From: Molossus alvarezi
Lineage: Eukaryota; Chordata; Mammalia; Chiroptera; Molossidae
NCBI GenBank assembly: GCA_037176705.1
Contig: CM073891.1
Span: forward strand, 50,346,571-50,410,570
Direction of reading: 5' to 3'
DNA: 64,000 nucleotides
In this document: piece after piece, positions 1-12,337 of the stretch
Numbering within the stretch: position 1 is the stretch's first letter
Layout of the letters: every line of letters starts with the position of its first letter
Made by a program: the position numbers and the translations under genes
The notes under the pieces: model-generated
Database searches by the model: none
Told to the model about the DNA's origin: nothing
What the model saw: the letters and a program-made list of their open reading frames with translations, nothing else

Positions 1-979
1 AGCACAGGTCAATTACATAACAAAAAACCCTGGAAAAGTTGGTTTCAGGCAAGAGGGGAATAGCAATTATATAGTTCCTTTTTCTGGGACCCTGATAGGT
101 TTGCAAATGAATTCTATTTACTGTTAAAGATTACAGTGCTGGTGATTCTGACCTGTTCCAATTACTACTATATCTACTGGTTTATGGGAACAAAGCAACA
201 AGATTGCTGAATGAGTTCTGCTGTGAAACCACAGAGTGTGTTTCTATTGCAGAAATCCAGGTTACCTTAAAAAGGATTATAGGAAACCAAAACTGGATTT
301 AGAAAAGGAAACAAAAGCAAGCATAGGATTGCTCCAAGGGTGTTTCCCCTTCTCTTCACTAATGGTCTGGGAGAAAAAAAAAATGATCATAAAAGGGGAA
401 GCCACTAAAGGTCCCTGTAGATACCTGGGGCTACTTTGTTTGTTCTTAACCACACCCAACTAAGTTGTCTCTTCCCTGATAGTACAGTTTCTGTACAAAT
501 GTCAGAATAGCTCATCAGTGTCTGTTTTTAAATCACAAGCTATCCATTTTCATCTAGGGAATGTTATGGGACAATATATATCTTTGCTAATCAAATCTTC
601 CCAATTCACCTGATAGGGTGAGCTTTTATAAAAATATCAGTGATGCCCACATATTCTCTTTCTAGAAGGATAATATGAATTTAAAGCTAGATGAGCCAGG
701 GCTAAACCCAGTTAGGCAGGAAACACAAGCTTTAAAATGTATGGATGTTGCTAAGGCCGAATTCCTTGAAAGGACCACTCAGAGGCTGGCTAGAAAGGCA
801 CGTATCTATCCCAAGACAAAAGAGCCTCACTGGCAACTCGCTTGGGTCCCCTCCCTGCTGTGAGGAGTCTGTCTATCTTTCAAATAAAACTTTCTTTTCA
901 CTTGTCCCTTTGTCCATGAACTCATTCTTCTATTTTTTGGGACAACGAACCGGGATCTGATCACTGCCACTTGGTTTCA
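1..979 (+). mobile_element. ERV-like fragment, copy 1 (gag-like knuckle plus 3' LTR-like end), cut by window edge
   Basis: This stretch is repeated, with many substitutions and small indels, at 11382-12337. Near 236-290 a frame reads C-x2-C-x3-G-Y-x3-D-Y, the spacing of a retroviral nucleocapsid CCHC zinc knuckle, but the His and the last Cys are both Tyr. Stops lie upstream and downstream, so it is a dead remnant. The right end resembles a class I (ERV1) LTR: a cttgggtcccctccctgct motif, an AATAAA signal at 883-888, a U5-like tail and an end at about tttca (975-979). Homology with copy 2 starts at base 1, so the element probably extends left of the window. Family name not determined. Confidence 0.55.
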
Positions 980-3900
980 CTAGGAAAAACACACATTCAA
1001 ATGTTTTGAGATTCATACTGTAATAAAAATTTTGGTGATATGATCTTGTTCTACAAGTAAATGCAAGAATAAATATATCTTATTCATCAGTTTGCAATAA
1101 ATATTCTATAACCACATTTTACTATTCTGACAAATTTTTTTCACATTAAAATTTATTTTAAAATTCTTAAATAATTATTCGATTTTGACATGTACATACA
1201 TATACACATGTCTATGTATAACACAAAATAAACTGAAGAACTAAAAGTAATCCAATATAAGACCTTTTATAAAAACTTTAATTTCCTGAAAAACTGTTTC
1301 AAATCTATATTTCTCTTTGAATGTAGCCCAAGCCTCACTATTTTCATCTAAGAAGAAATTATTATGTCAGATTGAATTACAAAATAAAATTTTATAAGGA
1401 AGTCCTATAAATAATTCCAAGGTTTACCCAACTTCTATTCCCTACAATCCCCAGTCCCACATGGAATTCATACAGTTGTATTAAACAAATTGCCATTCAA
1501 GTGGAATAAATTATTTAAAAGAATAAATGTAAAACTACTTTTAGAGTCTTATAGAATAAGGTTAGCTAAATAAATCATATATTTGTATTTAGCTTAGTTT
1601 ACATTTTAGACAATTTTTTTCTGATAGCAGTTGTTACAGAATTTAGAAAAGAAGTACTGCATGCAAAAAGGTATATTAGTCTCTCTGTCTGAACTGTGCG
1701 TTAAGGGCCCTACTTAACATTTTAAAATAATCAAGATTTACCATCCCTGGTCTAAGTTTTATTCTCAGGATGAATCCCCTCCATCTATCTAGGCATTTCT
1801 AAGTGATTTCAATTTGCATTTAACCATTTTCCTTAGAAATAGAAGTGAGAGAGCTATTATTTTGTTCACAATGCAAAGCCTAATTATATGATTAAATGAT
1901 TATACCCTACAAAATGTAAAGCACTAAATATGAAAAACCTGTACTCCTGGAATTTCAATTTCAGTAAGCACATTTCTGTTGCATTTATAAATGTTCTTTT
2001 AAGAAACACAATAGCCATAACTCTGGATGCTACTAGAATTTTATTGTCATCTGTAAGGCAAAATAGTGACTTAAAAGTCAGATCAGATTCCTATTATATC
2101 TAATTCAACAAAAATACCAGTCTGGAAGAATAGGCTTTATTTTTCAATTCATGCATTAGATCATGTTTCTTCAAGGACAAAAAGTCATATTGCTATAAAC
2201 CTATAAACTTTCGAGTTATTGAAATATATTTTTAAAAACTGTCGAAGAGCAAAAGGAAGTTTCCTGGTTTTACTACAAAAATGGAGGCAGGATCACTGTT
2301 TTTCCAATCAAACTAAATGGCACAGCAGGGAAAATATTTCAGGAAGAGAGTTGATCTGAAGAAACAGCTCCTTGAGTAGAGCAGTAGTGACCAATCAGCC
2401 ACACAGTGTTCTGTGGGCAGCAACCTGGTTTCTTGACTCCAGCAAGCAGAAACCCCATTAGACTTGAAGCAGCAGCAAATGATTCAGTGAAAGGGAATTT
2501 TGTAAACCACAGAGGTTAAGGTGTATGTGAATATTTTATTTTTTCCTAAAAGTTTTTTTATAATTTCTTCCCAGCAATATTCATCAAATTCATTGTTTTA
2601 TTTATAAGTTATTGATCACAAATCCTCACTGTTATACAGTTTTTCCAACAGAACACAAATGATATTATAGGAGAAAACAAAGTTTACCACAGAAAACCTT
2701 TGGCTGGACTTAAAAATATGACCATACACGTGTAAATGGAAAGTAAAGTTCAAGAAATTATTTGGTCAATTCATATATCATTCAGAGAAACTTTTTTTAA
2801 ATTGCCTTACTTACTTGATTATGATAATAATGTTCAAAATAAAGAGTTATGTATTTTTTCCATGTTTTGTCTTAACTTCTCATTGATTTATAGTTATCCA
2901 TTAGCAAGTCTGAGATTGTTACCTCTATAGAAAAGTCAAATGGTCAAATTCAGTGTTCCAGGAGACATTCCTCCACCACAGTCTTCATGGGCCTAATGCA
3001 GAACCCACAATTTCCATCGTCAACCTCATTCTTGATCCATATTCCTTCATGAAATATGTTCAATTTAACTGGTAAAGAGTTGTGTTTTCTAAGTGAAATA
3101 AATCTTAATAGAAATTTGCTAGAGCATTTGTATGGTAGAAAGGAAAGCTTTAAAGACTGAAGAAGTAAGCTGTGGTGGGAAAGAGATGGAGACTAATGGG
3201 GAAATGAGCTCACAGGCAGCTTCTGGCCGTCAAGGACAGGAGAAAACTGCGCACTCAGTGAAAAGTTGCAGGGATGTTAGAGAGGAAATTCACATTGGAG
3301 ATAAGCTATTCCTTCTTCACAATGCCTGGAGTTTGCATTTTACTGTATGAAGTAAGTACATTCATGAATAGACCTTACTGAGGATTGAGAGTCTATCATT
3401 AGAAAGAAATGAAAGCTTTTTAGCACAGACTACGCTCCCCACGTTGGATTGGCCTCCACATCACGTACTTTAAAATAAGTAATTTAAGTAACCTAAACTT
3501 GTATAAATATTGAATTGTATGGAAAAAGAATAATTCCTGGTTATTTGCGCTCCCCTTCCCTGCAAGAAGTTTATCCATTCAATTCCAAGTACTTGCACTG
3601 CCTTCCCTTGGAAGGAGTATTCTTTCTGTACCATGGAAAGGCTTTGCAGAGACTTCCCTTGGTCAATGAAATTTGAGCATAACTGACACATGCACTCTTT
3701 GAGCAGAAGTTTCTTGGATGTTAAAGTATTACAGTAGAATGAACTGATTAATTACACTAGACATTTCAGCTTGGATTCTGAAATGAAGACACAAGGAATA
3801 GAGAGCCTTACAGAACATCCCAACCCACAGTCAAATATAACTTGAATGTTGTTAGGTCTCTAAAATTGTGGGATTGTTTGTCATAAATGTAAAATCTAGC

Positions 3901-4188
3901 AAGAGCTTCATCCCTTAGGTAAGAAGTTGTGCTAATTAACCTTCGTGATTTCACTCCTGCAAATCTATCATTCTAATATATTTACATAGAAATAACCAAT
4001 TTAGAGGATGTTCACAAATAATTGGTTATTATTTTTAGTAAAAATGCTAGTGGTAATTTATATATTTGAATAAAACAATTATTTACAATAAAGTGAAAAA
4101 TGGTTATCAGCTCATTTTTGGCAGTAGTATTATATAAATCATAAGATGATAAAAAATAAAATATATTAAGGTAGACTCTCTTAGATTT
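980..4188. other. AT-rich DNA with no recognised gene
   Basis: I see no recognisable coding exon, RNA gene or well-preserved repeat. The ORFs here are short (up to about 73 codons) and have no protein-like motif, as expected by chance in AT-rich DNA. Heavily decayed repeats cannot be excluded by eye. Confidence 0.5.
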
Positions 4189-4202
4189 CAAAGAATTACT
4201 TT

Positions 4203-4419
4203 AAAAAATTTTTTTTTTCTTAATTGATTTTAGAAAGAGAGGAAGGGAGAAGGAGAGAGATAGAAACACTGATGAGAGAGAACATCGACTGGCTGCCTCC
4301 TGCATGCCCCCACTGGGGATGGGGACCACAACCTGGGCATGTGCTCTGGCAGGGAATTGAACCGGAGACCTCTTGATGCATGGATTGATGCTCAACCACT
4401 GAGCCATAGCAGGTAGGCT
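4203..4419 (-). mobile_element. Ves-type SINE (short type)
   Basis: Read on the minus strand it has the tRNA-like head with a tggctcagtgg-type A box and a caattccc-type B box, then the accaagaggt motif, a CT-rich part and an A-rich tail. A perfect 14-bp duplication caaagaattacttt flanks it at 4189-4202 and 4420-4433, which fixes the boundaries and shows insertion by retrotransposition. Confidence 0.92.
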
Positions 4420-4762
4420 CAAAGAATTACTTTTTATAGCCAATCACGATCTTGTGAAAGACTCAAAAGAGTTATTATAAATTATGTTCCATTTTTCATA
4501 TAAATGAATGAATTTTATTTTTGATTTTCTTCATGGATAGAATTTCTGTGAATTAGGAGGGTATAGAAGGCATGAGGAATAACAGTTTTGACTGAAAGTT
4601 TTATTACTATAGGCAATATGTCACTGTAATGATGTTACTAATAAAGAACAAATAAAGACATATTAATTGAATTTATATACATAACATACTAATTTGTTTC
4701 TGACAAAGATTTTTAGAGTTTTCATGAACTTCCTGAAAGGTTGTTTGCTAGGTCTTACAGGC

Positions 4763-4814
4763 CAGTTCTTCTCAAACTTGAATGAAATCCCGAGACCGCA
4801 CTTTGAATAGCAAG
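4763..4814 (+). mobile_element. Internally deleted MER20-like hAT relic
   Basis: The left part, cagttcttctcaaacttga, and the right part, accgcactttgaatagcaag, resemble the two ends of the ancient MER20/Charlie-type hAT element. The interior is missing, leaving about 52 bp. The call rests on remembered family ends only. Confidence 0.45.
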
Positions 4815-4819
4815 GCTAT

Positions 4820-6216
4820 AGATTAGAAAAAGCATGTTAACTCAGTTAAAGCTCTGCATCAGCATAGAAGTAATTAATCCAATTTAAGCTTGCAATGAAA
4901 ATCAAGGTAGAGAATTATAAGGCAGAGAACAGAAACAACAAGCAAAACTATAAATTTTTCTTTCCTTTACTGGAAAAAATATATCTACATAGGTTATCAT
5001 ATCAATTCAAAGACAAGTCCCAGAGCCAGGTTTAAATGTTTTATATTTTTAAATAATTATAAAAAGATCTTTTTATAGAAGTGATAATTATCTAAAAGAA
5101 TCCACATGAATAAATGGCTACATCTTATTCTCTTAATTTCACTTGGATAATATAACATGAGGAATAAAAAACTTATATAGACAAGTCATGACAAAATAAA
5201 ATCCCACCAAATTTCTTTGTCCTCCATCAGTGATTTAGGTGTTTTAGATAAAATTGGTTCATGGTTCATTCATTCAGGTAAGTCCTTATACTTTACACTT
5301 TATTCAGTAGTTCCCCTTTAAATAATACTAAATGCCAACTGCTTAACCATGCTTCCAACCCCTCTGTACACTTGCAGCAGAAGTGGGGTCACCATGAAGT
5401 GAATGAAGTTTGGTGTCAGGGCCCCTCAGGCATGGGTTCCTTCTGTGGGAGGAACACTACTTTTATGTTACGAAATTAAAGCATTTTAATGAAATTGGTT
5501 AAGACAGTTGTATCTTTCCACTCTGGCCTGTTCTTCATCCCCTTCCCCTCAAGTTGGGTGGCAGTCAAATGGCCAAGGCATTTTCTTTGTGATATTGCAT
5601 TCTTCCTTTTAAAAAGCCCCTGAAACTGCATAAAAGTATGGCTCCACAAAATCTGGATTTTACTTCTTATTTCCAGTTATAGCTACAACCATCTCTGTAT
5701 TCCAAACAAACTTGATAATGCTCTGTGAAGAGAAACTGCCTGTTTGCTTTTACACAGAGAGTTAAATTCCAGTGTCATCTGAGATCAAGTTAAAGATGAT
5801 ATTTGGCTTCAAATCTACTGTTCAATGAACACATATTTCTCAGAATAACCTTGACAGTAGTTCATTTATAGATTTTATCTAATTTACAACATTATGTATT
5901 CTCTGATAGAAAATCTCAGTGTAACTGATCATTTCATTCTCCATAGCACCGAGTAGTGTAATTAACACATTATTAGCAACTCAATAAGTATTTGCTTTAA
6001 AAACTGAAATAACAAATGTATTTTCACAGTTTTGCTTCTGCAGGCAACCTGAGCTGACTTGTAAGATTTCCCTCAGCCTCCTGAGTACAGCGAGCTAACA
6101 CCTTGTGTTGAGCCTTGTGAAATCCTGAACAGAGAACCTACTTAAACATACTGGATTCCTGACCCTCAGAACTGGGAGACAATAAGTTATCTCACAGACA
6201 AGTTTGTGGTAGTTTG
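4820..6216. other. AT-rich DNA with no recognised gene
   Basis: No recognisable exon, RNA gene or repeat was seen. The segment around 5340-5460 is less AT-rich than its surroundings but has no sustained reading frame. Confidence 0.45.
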
Positions 6217-6224
6217 TTAAATAG

Positions 6225-6491
6225 CAGTGATTTTCAACTGTTGTGCCACAGTGCACTGGTGTGCTGCAAGAATTTCTAAAACACACAGTTTAATGAGGGG
6301 CACTGACCTCTTTCCCTTAATTTGCCAATTTGAAAAATGACAATAGTCAACACAATAGCTGTCTGGTGTGAATGAATAAAAATTATGGCTATTTTTTCGG
6401 TCAGATGGGCAAAAGGACATTATTTTTTGGTATGCCACAGAATTTTAGTAGCTTATGTGTGCCATGAGATAAAGAAGGTTGAAAATCACTG
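6225..6491. mobile_element. Non-autonomous hAT transposon (MITE, 267 bp)
   Basis: The element begins cagtgattttcaac and ends with its exact reverse complement, gttgaaaatcactg, giving 14-bp perfect terminal inverted repeats. It is flanked by an 8-bp near-duplication, ttaaatag (6217-6224) and ttatgtag (6492-6499), 6 of 8 identical. An 8-bp duplication with cagtg...cactg ends is the hAT superfamily signature. It has no transposase ORF. Such short hAT elements are known to have been active in vesper bats. Confidence 0.85.
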
Positions 6492-6762
6492 TTATGTAGC
6501 AATAGAAAAAGTAATGTTATGTCATAGAATAGCCCAGTTTGCCACTATTGATAAACTTTTTTTTTTTTTAACTTGACTACTCTATCAAAAAAACTCTCAG
6601 TTTTCTCTGTACTTTCTTGGCTATTTCTTCTCAATCTACTGGCTTAATCTTTCTTTTCTTTATGACTTTCACTATTTGAGTATCCCAGCTCATACATATT
6701 TCTCTTCTCTATTTAACTCATTCTCTTAATAATTGCACCAATTATACCCAATCTCATATTTA

Positions 6763-7005
6763 TTTTTTTTGTTAATCCTTACCTGAGGATATTTTTTTTC
6801 ATTGATTTTTAGAGACAGTAGAAAGGAAGGAGGGAGCAGGAGAAAGAGAGAGAGAAGCATTGATTGGCTGCCACTTGCATGTGCCCCAACTAGGGCAGGA
6901 GATGAACTTGCAACCCACGTACAATGTTCCCTTGACTGTGAATCAAACACACAAATATTCAGTGTGCAGGCCTACCCTCTAACCACTGAGCCACAGCAGG
7001 CAAGG
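6763..7005 (-). mobile_element. Ves-type SINE (long type, diverged)
   Basis: On the minus strand it has a degenerate tRNA-like head, a CT-rich middle and the cctgaggat-type 3' motif shared with the other long-type copies. Flanking duplications cccaatctcatattta (6747-6762) and cccaatcttatatttt (7006-7021) match at 14-15 of 16 positions, depending on how the last base is placed. Sequence is well diverged from the younger long-type copies. Confidence 0.85.
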
Positions 7006-7059
7006 CCCAATCTTATATTTTAAAAAAATACTCTATGCATAACAGTGACTCTTCAAGTT

Positions 7060-8075
7060 TTATCTCTAGTCTAGACATTTCTTTTTAAGCCAGTCTTACA
7101 TCCGACAATCTCCTCAACACCTTCTAGTAGATATCTCAAACTCAACATAAGCAAAATGCATTCAAGTTCTTTTTGCCAAAACCTGCTCTGCCCATAGTCT
7201 TTCCTACCTCATAGTAGTAGCTCCATGTATCCATACATTTGGGTAGTAAACTTTTAAGTCACCTTTGACTTTTATCTTCTCCAAGTCTAGTACATGAGCA
7301 AGTCTTACTAGCTCTACAGTGAAAATGTATCTATTTAGAGCTAAAATATCCTATTTCTCACTGCTTCCACTATGACCACTCCATCAGCTGCCTAACAGTC
7401 CTCTGCTCTGCCCTGTTCCCTGCATAGTCTATTTTCAGAATGGCATATAAAGGAATCCTTTTAACTAGTTAGATTATGCCATTCCTATACTCAAACTTTC
7501 AATGGCCTCAATTTCATTCCAAAGCCAAAGTTCTTACAGTGGTACATAGTATTCTCCATGAACTGTTTCATGGTAATTCGATGATCCCATCATCTCTTAC
7601 TTTTCTACCTGCTCAATTTACCTGGCCAGACTGCCTCCTTGCTGTTCCTCATACAAACCGGGTACATTCTCATGGTAGGGCTTTAAAACTGCTTGATTTC
7701 TCAGATTAGGCGACTATTCCACTAGAGAGTCACATGGAAAATCCCATATCTCATTTAAATCTTTTCTCAAAGATGACCTTCTCAATATGCCTACCCAAAC
7801 CACAATTTTAAAAATTACAACATGCCTCCTTGTATCCTGTGGTACTGTACAGTCTCTTTGATTCAGCTCTGTTTTGTTACCCATACCAGTAATTACCTAC
7901 TGGCATGCATATTTATTTATTGTGCTTAGTGTTTATTGTCTTTATGCTCTCACTTGAATCTAAAGTCTGTTTGTCAGGGATTTGTGTTACATGTATTTAC
8001 TAAAATATCATATATCTTCAGAGTATTTCTAGGCACACAGTATGTACTTAAATATTTGTGGAATAATCATCATTT
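7060..8075 (+). mobile_element. LINE-2 (L2) 3' fragment
   Basis: The order of motifs follows the 3' end of mammalian L2: ccaaagccaaagttctta, then ctgcctccttgctgttcctc, then atgaccttctcaatatgcc, and an end like tagtaggcgctcaataaata (here cacacagtatgtacttaaat). It is an ancient pre-placental element with a dead ORF, useful only as a fossil. Limits are approximate. Confidence 0.75.
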
Positions 8076-8224
8076 AACTAAATCTTTGTGGTTTCATTCA
8101 AGTGGAAAACAGAGGGCAGTCTAGGTAAAATAAATAATTTGTGCAGCTAGAAACATAGTGATAAGAAAAATGCAATATTAAGAAAATTATTAGTTCTTTT
8201 GTGTGACCAGAATAACAAGATGTA

Positions 8225-8560
8225 AGACTAGAAAATTAGAGTGAGGGGCCGCGCTCTACAAGTTATTGTCTGAGAGACCCTCAGGAGATCAGATGGAACC
8301 CTACAGAGAAAATGGCAAGCTAGACCTGAGGTATGGTCTTTTGGATAGCGCAGCAATTTCCCCTGAGACTACTGGTCCCCTTCTCCTTGATGGGACAAGA
8401 TGCCCATTTTCTCAACATTCCTCAAAATCTATTGATCCAGTCAACACAGGCTTCCAGCAAGAAAGTATTGGTTTTAAATCCTCTGAACAGTTGTTACCCA
8501 AGTTCAGATCATTGTATCCCTAGACTTATGTGGGATAAGTCTCACACCAAGTGAGAGTTT
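8225..8560. other. Unexplained GC-richer segment with an 80-codon open frame
   Basis: It is richer in G+C than its flanks. It carries an open frame ending at 8523, with residues from about 8275 such as SGDQMEPY and LPKFRSLYP, and a second overlapping frame to 8554. No ATG starts the first frame near its 5' end. I do not recognise the protein. It could be a decayed repeat, a retrocopy fragment or chance. Confidence 0.3.
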
Positions 8561-8993
8561 AAGGAAGACGACAGTGTTCAATTTTGACTTTGCTGACACA
8601 TTTGTGTATCTGATAAATAAGATATACCTAATCAATACATGTTGCATAAATTATTCTATGAGGTGCTATTTTTACATCTAGTTGGAAATGTCTAGTATAC
8701 AAATGGGTATACACATCTACAGTTTACAATTGGTATAAAATTTGTCATCTTTTTTAATTATATGGACATGAATTTTTTGAAGCCTGATTGAGGTATCATT
8801 GACAAAAGTTGCATATATTTAAGTGCTCTTGTGGCCAGATGGTTCTTAGCTCCATTTGGCTAAGGGTAATTTCTCCCATAGAGAGGGATTCACATAAGAG
8901 TTTTCTGCTACCAAAACCCCCAGAAGCTGTGGGAAGGAGTGCTCAGACCTGAAGGGGAAGATCTTGGGAATGCATCGAGCAGCCTCCCACAGC

Positions 8994-9166
8994 AGTGTTT
9001 ATGCAAACTTTGCCACACCTCAAAATCACTTGGAGAGTTTATGAAAAGTGAAATTCCTGGGTCCATTTTGATTCAGATCTGGGGTAAATAGAGCCTGAGA
9101 ATTTTTTACAAGATTCCAGGTGACATTAATATAGCTCTTTCTGGAACCACACATTGTGAACCAATG
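8994..9166 (+). mobile_element. MER20-like hAT relic
   Basis: It starts cagtgtttatgcaaactttg and ends cacattgtgaaccaatg, the decayed MER20 (hAT-Charlie) terminal repeats. The internal landmarks attcagatctggggta and gattccaggtgacatt occur in the expected order. It is non-coding and ancient. Confidence 0.65.
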
Positions 9167-9249
9167 GACTACAGTCATAACAGCAAGAGTATTATTGGAG
9201 TAGTGCAATTAGAGGCCAAAGTATAAGAGATTAAGGAATAAATGAGAGG

Positions 9250-9292
9250 TGAGAAAGAGAGACAGAGAGACAGAGAGACAGAGACAGAGACT
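9250..9292. repeat. GA/GACA-rich simple repeat
   Basis: Interrupted gagaca/gaga units with no sign of another function. Confidence 0.8.
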
Positions 9293-9499
9293 TTTTTCCA
9301 AGAAACTTGACATAGAAAGCCAAGAAAAGGCAAAAGACATAGCAAGATTGATACAGACTTTTACATTGTTTTGTTTTAATATTGTAAAGGATTGAGCATT
9401 TAATGTGATGAAGTCATCTCACAATTGATATTTCCCAAAAGTAACTCTTTAGTGTTCACTCTAATCTCAACTGTGTTGTTCTCAAGCTCCCTCAATTAA

Positions 9500-9920
9500 A
9501 TAATAGAACAACTCAGCTGTTCAAGTAAAAAGTATTGGTCATCTTTAATTGCTCCCTTCCCATTTCCTTCCAGAGTTATCCCACATTGAAGTGTGCAAGA
9601 CTTTTCTCAAAAATATGTATCTTGCCTCATTTACTGCAGTAGGTTCCAAATGATTTTTCAGCGTTTGCTTTCGCCTTTACAGCTCATTCTCGCTGCAATA
9701 AGAGTGATCTTTTAAAATTGTAAATCCAATCATGATCACCTTGTTTGAAACACTTCATTGTCTTCACTTAACAATTAGACTGAAATGTAAACTCTTTATC
9801 TTGCTTGCATGGTTGTACTGCCTTTGATCTTTTCCTCAAACTATAATTATTTCCTTCCTGCCTCAAAGCATTAATTCTTGCATTTCCTTCTGCCTAGAAG
9901 TACTTTGTGTCTATATTAAG
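9500..9920 (+). mobile_element. LINE-2 fragment
   Basis: Landmarks similar to the L2 ORF2 3' region appear in order: aagagtgatcttttaaaatt, aatccaatcatgatcacctt and the later ccttctgcctagaagtac. Diverged; limits approximate. Confidence 0.55.
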
Positions 9921-11137
9921 TTTTATGCTCTGGAAATATTGGTGGGAGCCTGTGATTTGCTATAAGATTTATCTGCTCATTTCATAATAAAAGGCAAATA
10001 TTAAATTATCAAAACCTGGCAATTAGGAACAATTGATGGGTTCACAAAAGGAAATACATGTTGAACGGGACACTAGCTTTTGTGCATTTATTTTATTTTT
10101 GATCTTTGGTTGCTTAAATCCCCCCTCCCCCCAGGATGACTCAAGCATCCAGATATAAGTGGATGAAAACAGAAGAATATCGGAGGAAAAGAAAAGAGTG
10201 AAGAAAGAGGCAACCAAGATTTTAGGGAGTGAAGATGAGAGTTTATGATAACATGATTTTATTAGGAAATGTATCTGCTTAGGGCTAGACTTGTGTTCTG
10301 AAAAAAATAAAATTTGTTCCACCCCACTTAATGATCATGTGGAATATTGCTAAAAGGCCCTACCACCAGCACATCTGTCATCTTCTGGCTTTTAGATCAG
10401 TAAACTAAAATGTAATAAATCCTTCAAGACTAAAGTATGCTAGGTTAATCTAGGGCAATGCAGTGTGTCACCATAGAATATAAGTTTACTAACATATTAT
10501 AGGCCTCTTCTGAGGCTAAGAAAAACTGGATTCCTTCAAGTCATCATCCAGAGGAAGATTTATTCTTGGTAGAGTGAAACTTACATGACTGCACTTTTCT
10601 TAGCTATAATCATGAACATTCAAGTTTTGTTTATATAAATTTCCAAAATTTTGAAAAGCTGACATGATGATGGGTCAGCTAATTCAATTTTTTTTTTTTT
10701 TTATTACATGCTGGGGAAAAGTAAGCTTTCAAAGTAAATTCTTCAAAAGTAGAGCATTTTATTTCAAAGACTAGAAATAAATAATAAAATTCAGTGACCC
10801 TTGTTTTAAAAGTATGTGGTAATGATACATTTTGATATTGTTAAAGAGTCCCATGTTAAGATTTAATAGTTTTAGTCAGAAATTTTTCTTTCAGGCCTGG
10901 ATTAGATACAGTCTATATATGTTAGACATTTTGATGATGTTGGTTATTGAAAACAAATTTAATAATAAATTAACTATGCAGTAATAAGAATATTTTATTT
11001 TGGTAGCATCACATTATAACATTTTTTCTATAGCATGTAAGAAGTAAATAAAAATTTTATTATAGTGAGGAGAGAGAGGCAGACTAGGCAGTAAGGGACT
11101 AGACCATGGGAAGGGAAGGCTGAGACACAAAGGCGCG

Positions 11138-11138
<1 letters not shown>
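9921..11138. other. AT-rich DNA with no recognised gene
   Basis: It holds short chance ORFs only (longest 99 codons on the minus strand at 10023-10322, without recognisable motifs). A T-run lies at about 10688. I see no convincing repeat. Confidence 0.45.

Positions 11139-11169
<31 letters not shown>
11139..11169. repeat. 31-nt uninterrupted poly-G run
   Basis: Thirty-one consecutive G follow gcgc. It can form a G-quadruplex and is a site where sequencing and assembly often fail, so its true length is uncertain. The minus strand translates to polyproline, which is not evidence of a gene. Confidence 0.9.
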
Positions 11170-11381
11170 CTTGAGAACTTGGAGCTCTGCATATAGGCAG
11201 AACCCAGGACACAACACAGTATATCTAGAGGTTTATTCAGACTCTACAGATCTCAAAATAAAACTAAAATTAACATGGGAAATTGTGCTTCCATGGCCAG
11301 CAATTCCCAGCTCCTATTAACACTCTTGACTTATAAAAATGAAAAGCTTATCTTGATTGCAAGTTAGAAGCTTCTAGAAGG

Positions 11382-12337
11382 AGCACAGGTCAAGTACATA
11401 ACAAAAAAAACCTGGAAAGGTTGGTTTCAGGCAAGAGGGAAACAGCAATTATATAGTCCCTTTTTCTGGACCCTGATAGGTTTGCAAATGAATTATATTT
11501 ACTGTTAAAGACTATAGTACTGGCGATTCTGGCCTATTCCAAATAATATAACTGCTGGTTTCTGGGAGCAAGGCAACAGGATTGCTGAATGAGTTCTGCT
11601 GAGAAACCATAGAGTGTGTTCTTATTGCATAAAGTCAGGTTACTTTAACAAGGATTATAGGAAAACAAAACTGGATTTACAAAAGAAACCAAAAGCAGGC
11701 ATAGTGTTGCTCCAAGGGTGTTTCCCCTCCTCCTCACTAATAGTCTTGGAGAAGTTGAAATTATCATAAAAAAAAAAGAAAGAAAGGAATCCACTAAGGC
11801 CCCTGTAGATACCTGGGGCTACTTTATTTGTTCTTAACCACACTCAACTAAGTGTCTCATTTCTGGGAGTAAAGCTTCTGTACAAATGTCAGAATAGCTC
11901 ATCAGTGTCTGTTTTTAAATCAGAAACTGTCCACTTCCAACTAGGGAATGTTATGGGACATATCCTTGCTGAACAAATCTACTCCAATTCACCTGATAGG
12001 GAGAACTTTTTATAAATCAGTGATGCTCATATATGCTTTCTCCAGAAGGGGCATATGAATTCAGAGCTAGATGACCTAGGGCTAAACCCATTTAGGCAGG
12101 AAACATAAGCTTTAAAATGTATGGATGTTGCTAAGGCAGAATTCCTTGAAAGGACCAGTCAGAGGCTGGCAAGGCATATCTACCCCTAGCAAAGAAGCCT
12201 CACCGGCAACCCACTTGGGTCCCCTCCCTGCTGTCTTTCAAATAAAACTTTCCTTTTGCTTGCCCCATTGTCTGTGAACGCATTCTTTGATTTTGTGAGA
12301 CAATGAACCCAGACCTGAACACCGCCTCTTTGTTTCA
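11382..12337 (+). mobile_element. ERV-like fragment, copy 2
   Basis: It is a direct repeat of 1-979. The knuckle-like frame at about 11621-11670 again reads C-x2-C-x3-G-Y-x3-D-Y with the same two ligand losses as copy 1. It lacks about 14 nt just before the AATAAA (12241-12246) relative to copy 1 and ends at about tttca (12333-12337). Homology may continue to the left into 11220-11380, but copy 1 is cut there. No intact reading frame remains. Confidence 0.55.

Noticed and set aside
11014..11217. Minus-strand ORF with a polyproline run.
   Set aside because: It is only the translation of the 31-G homopolymer and has no other protein-like feature.
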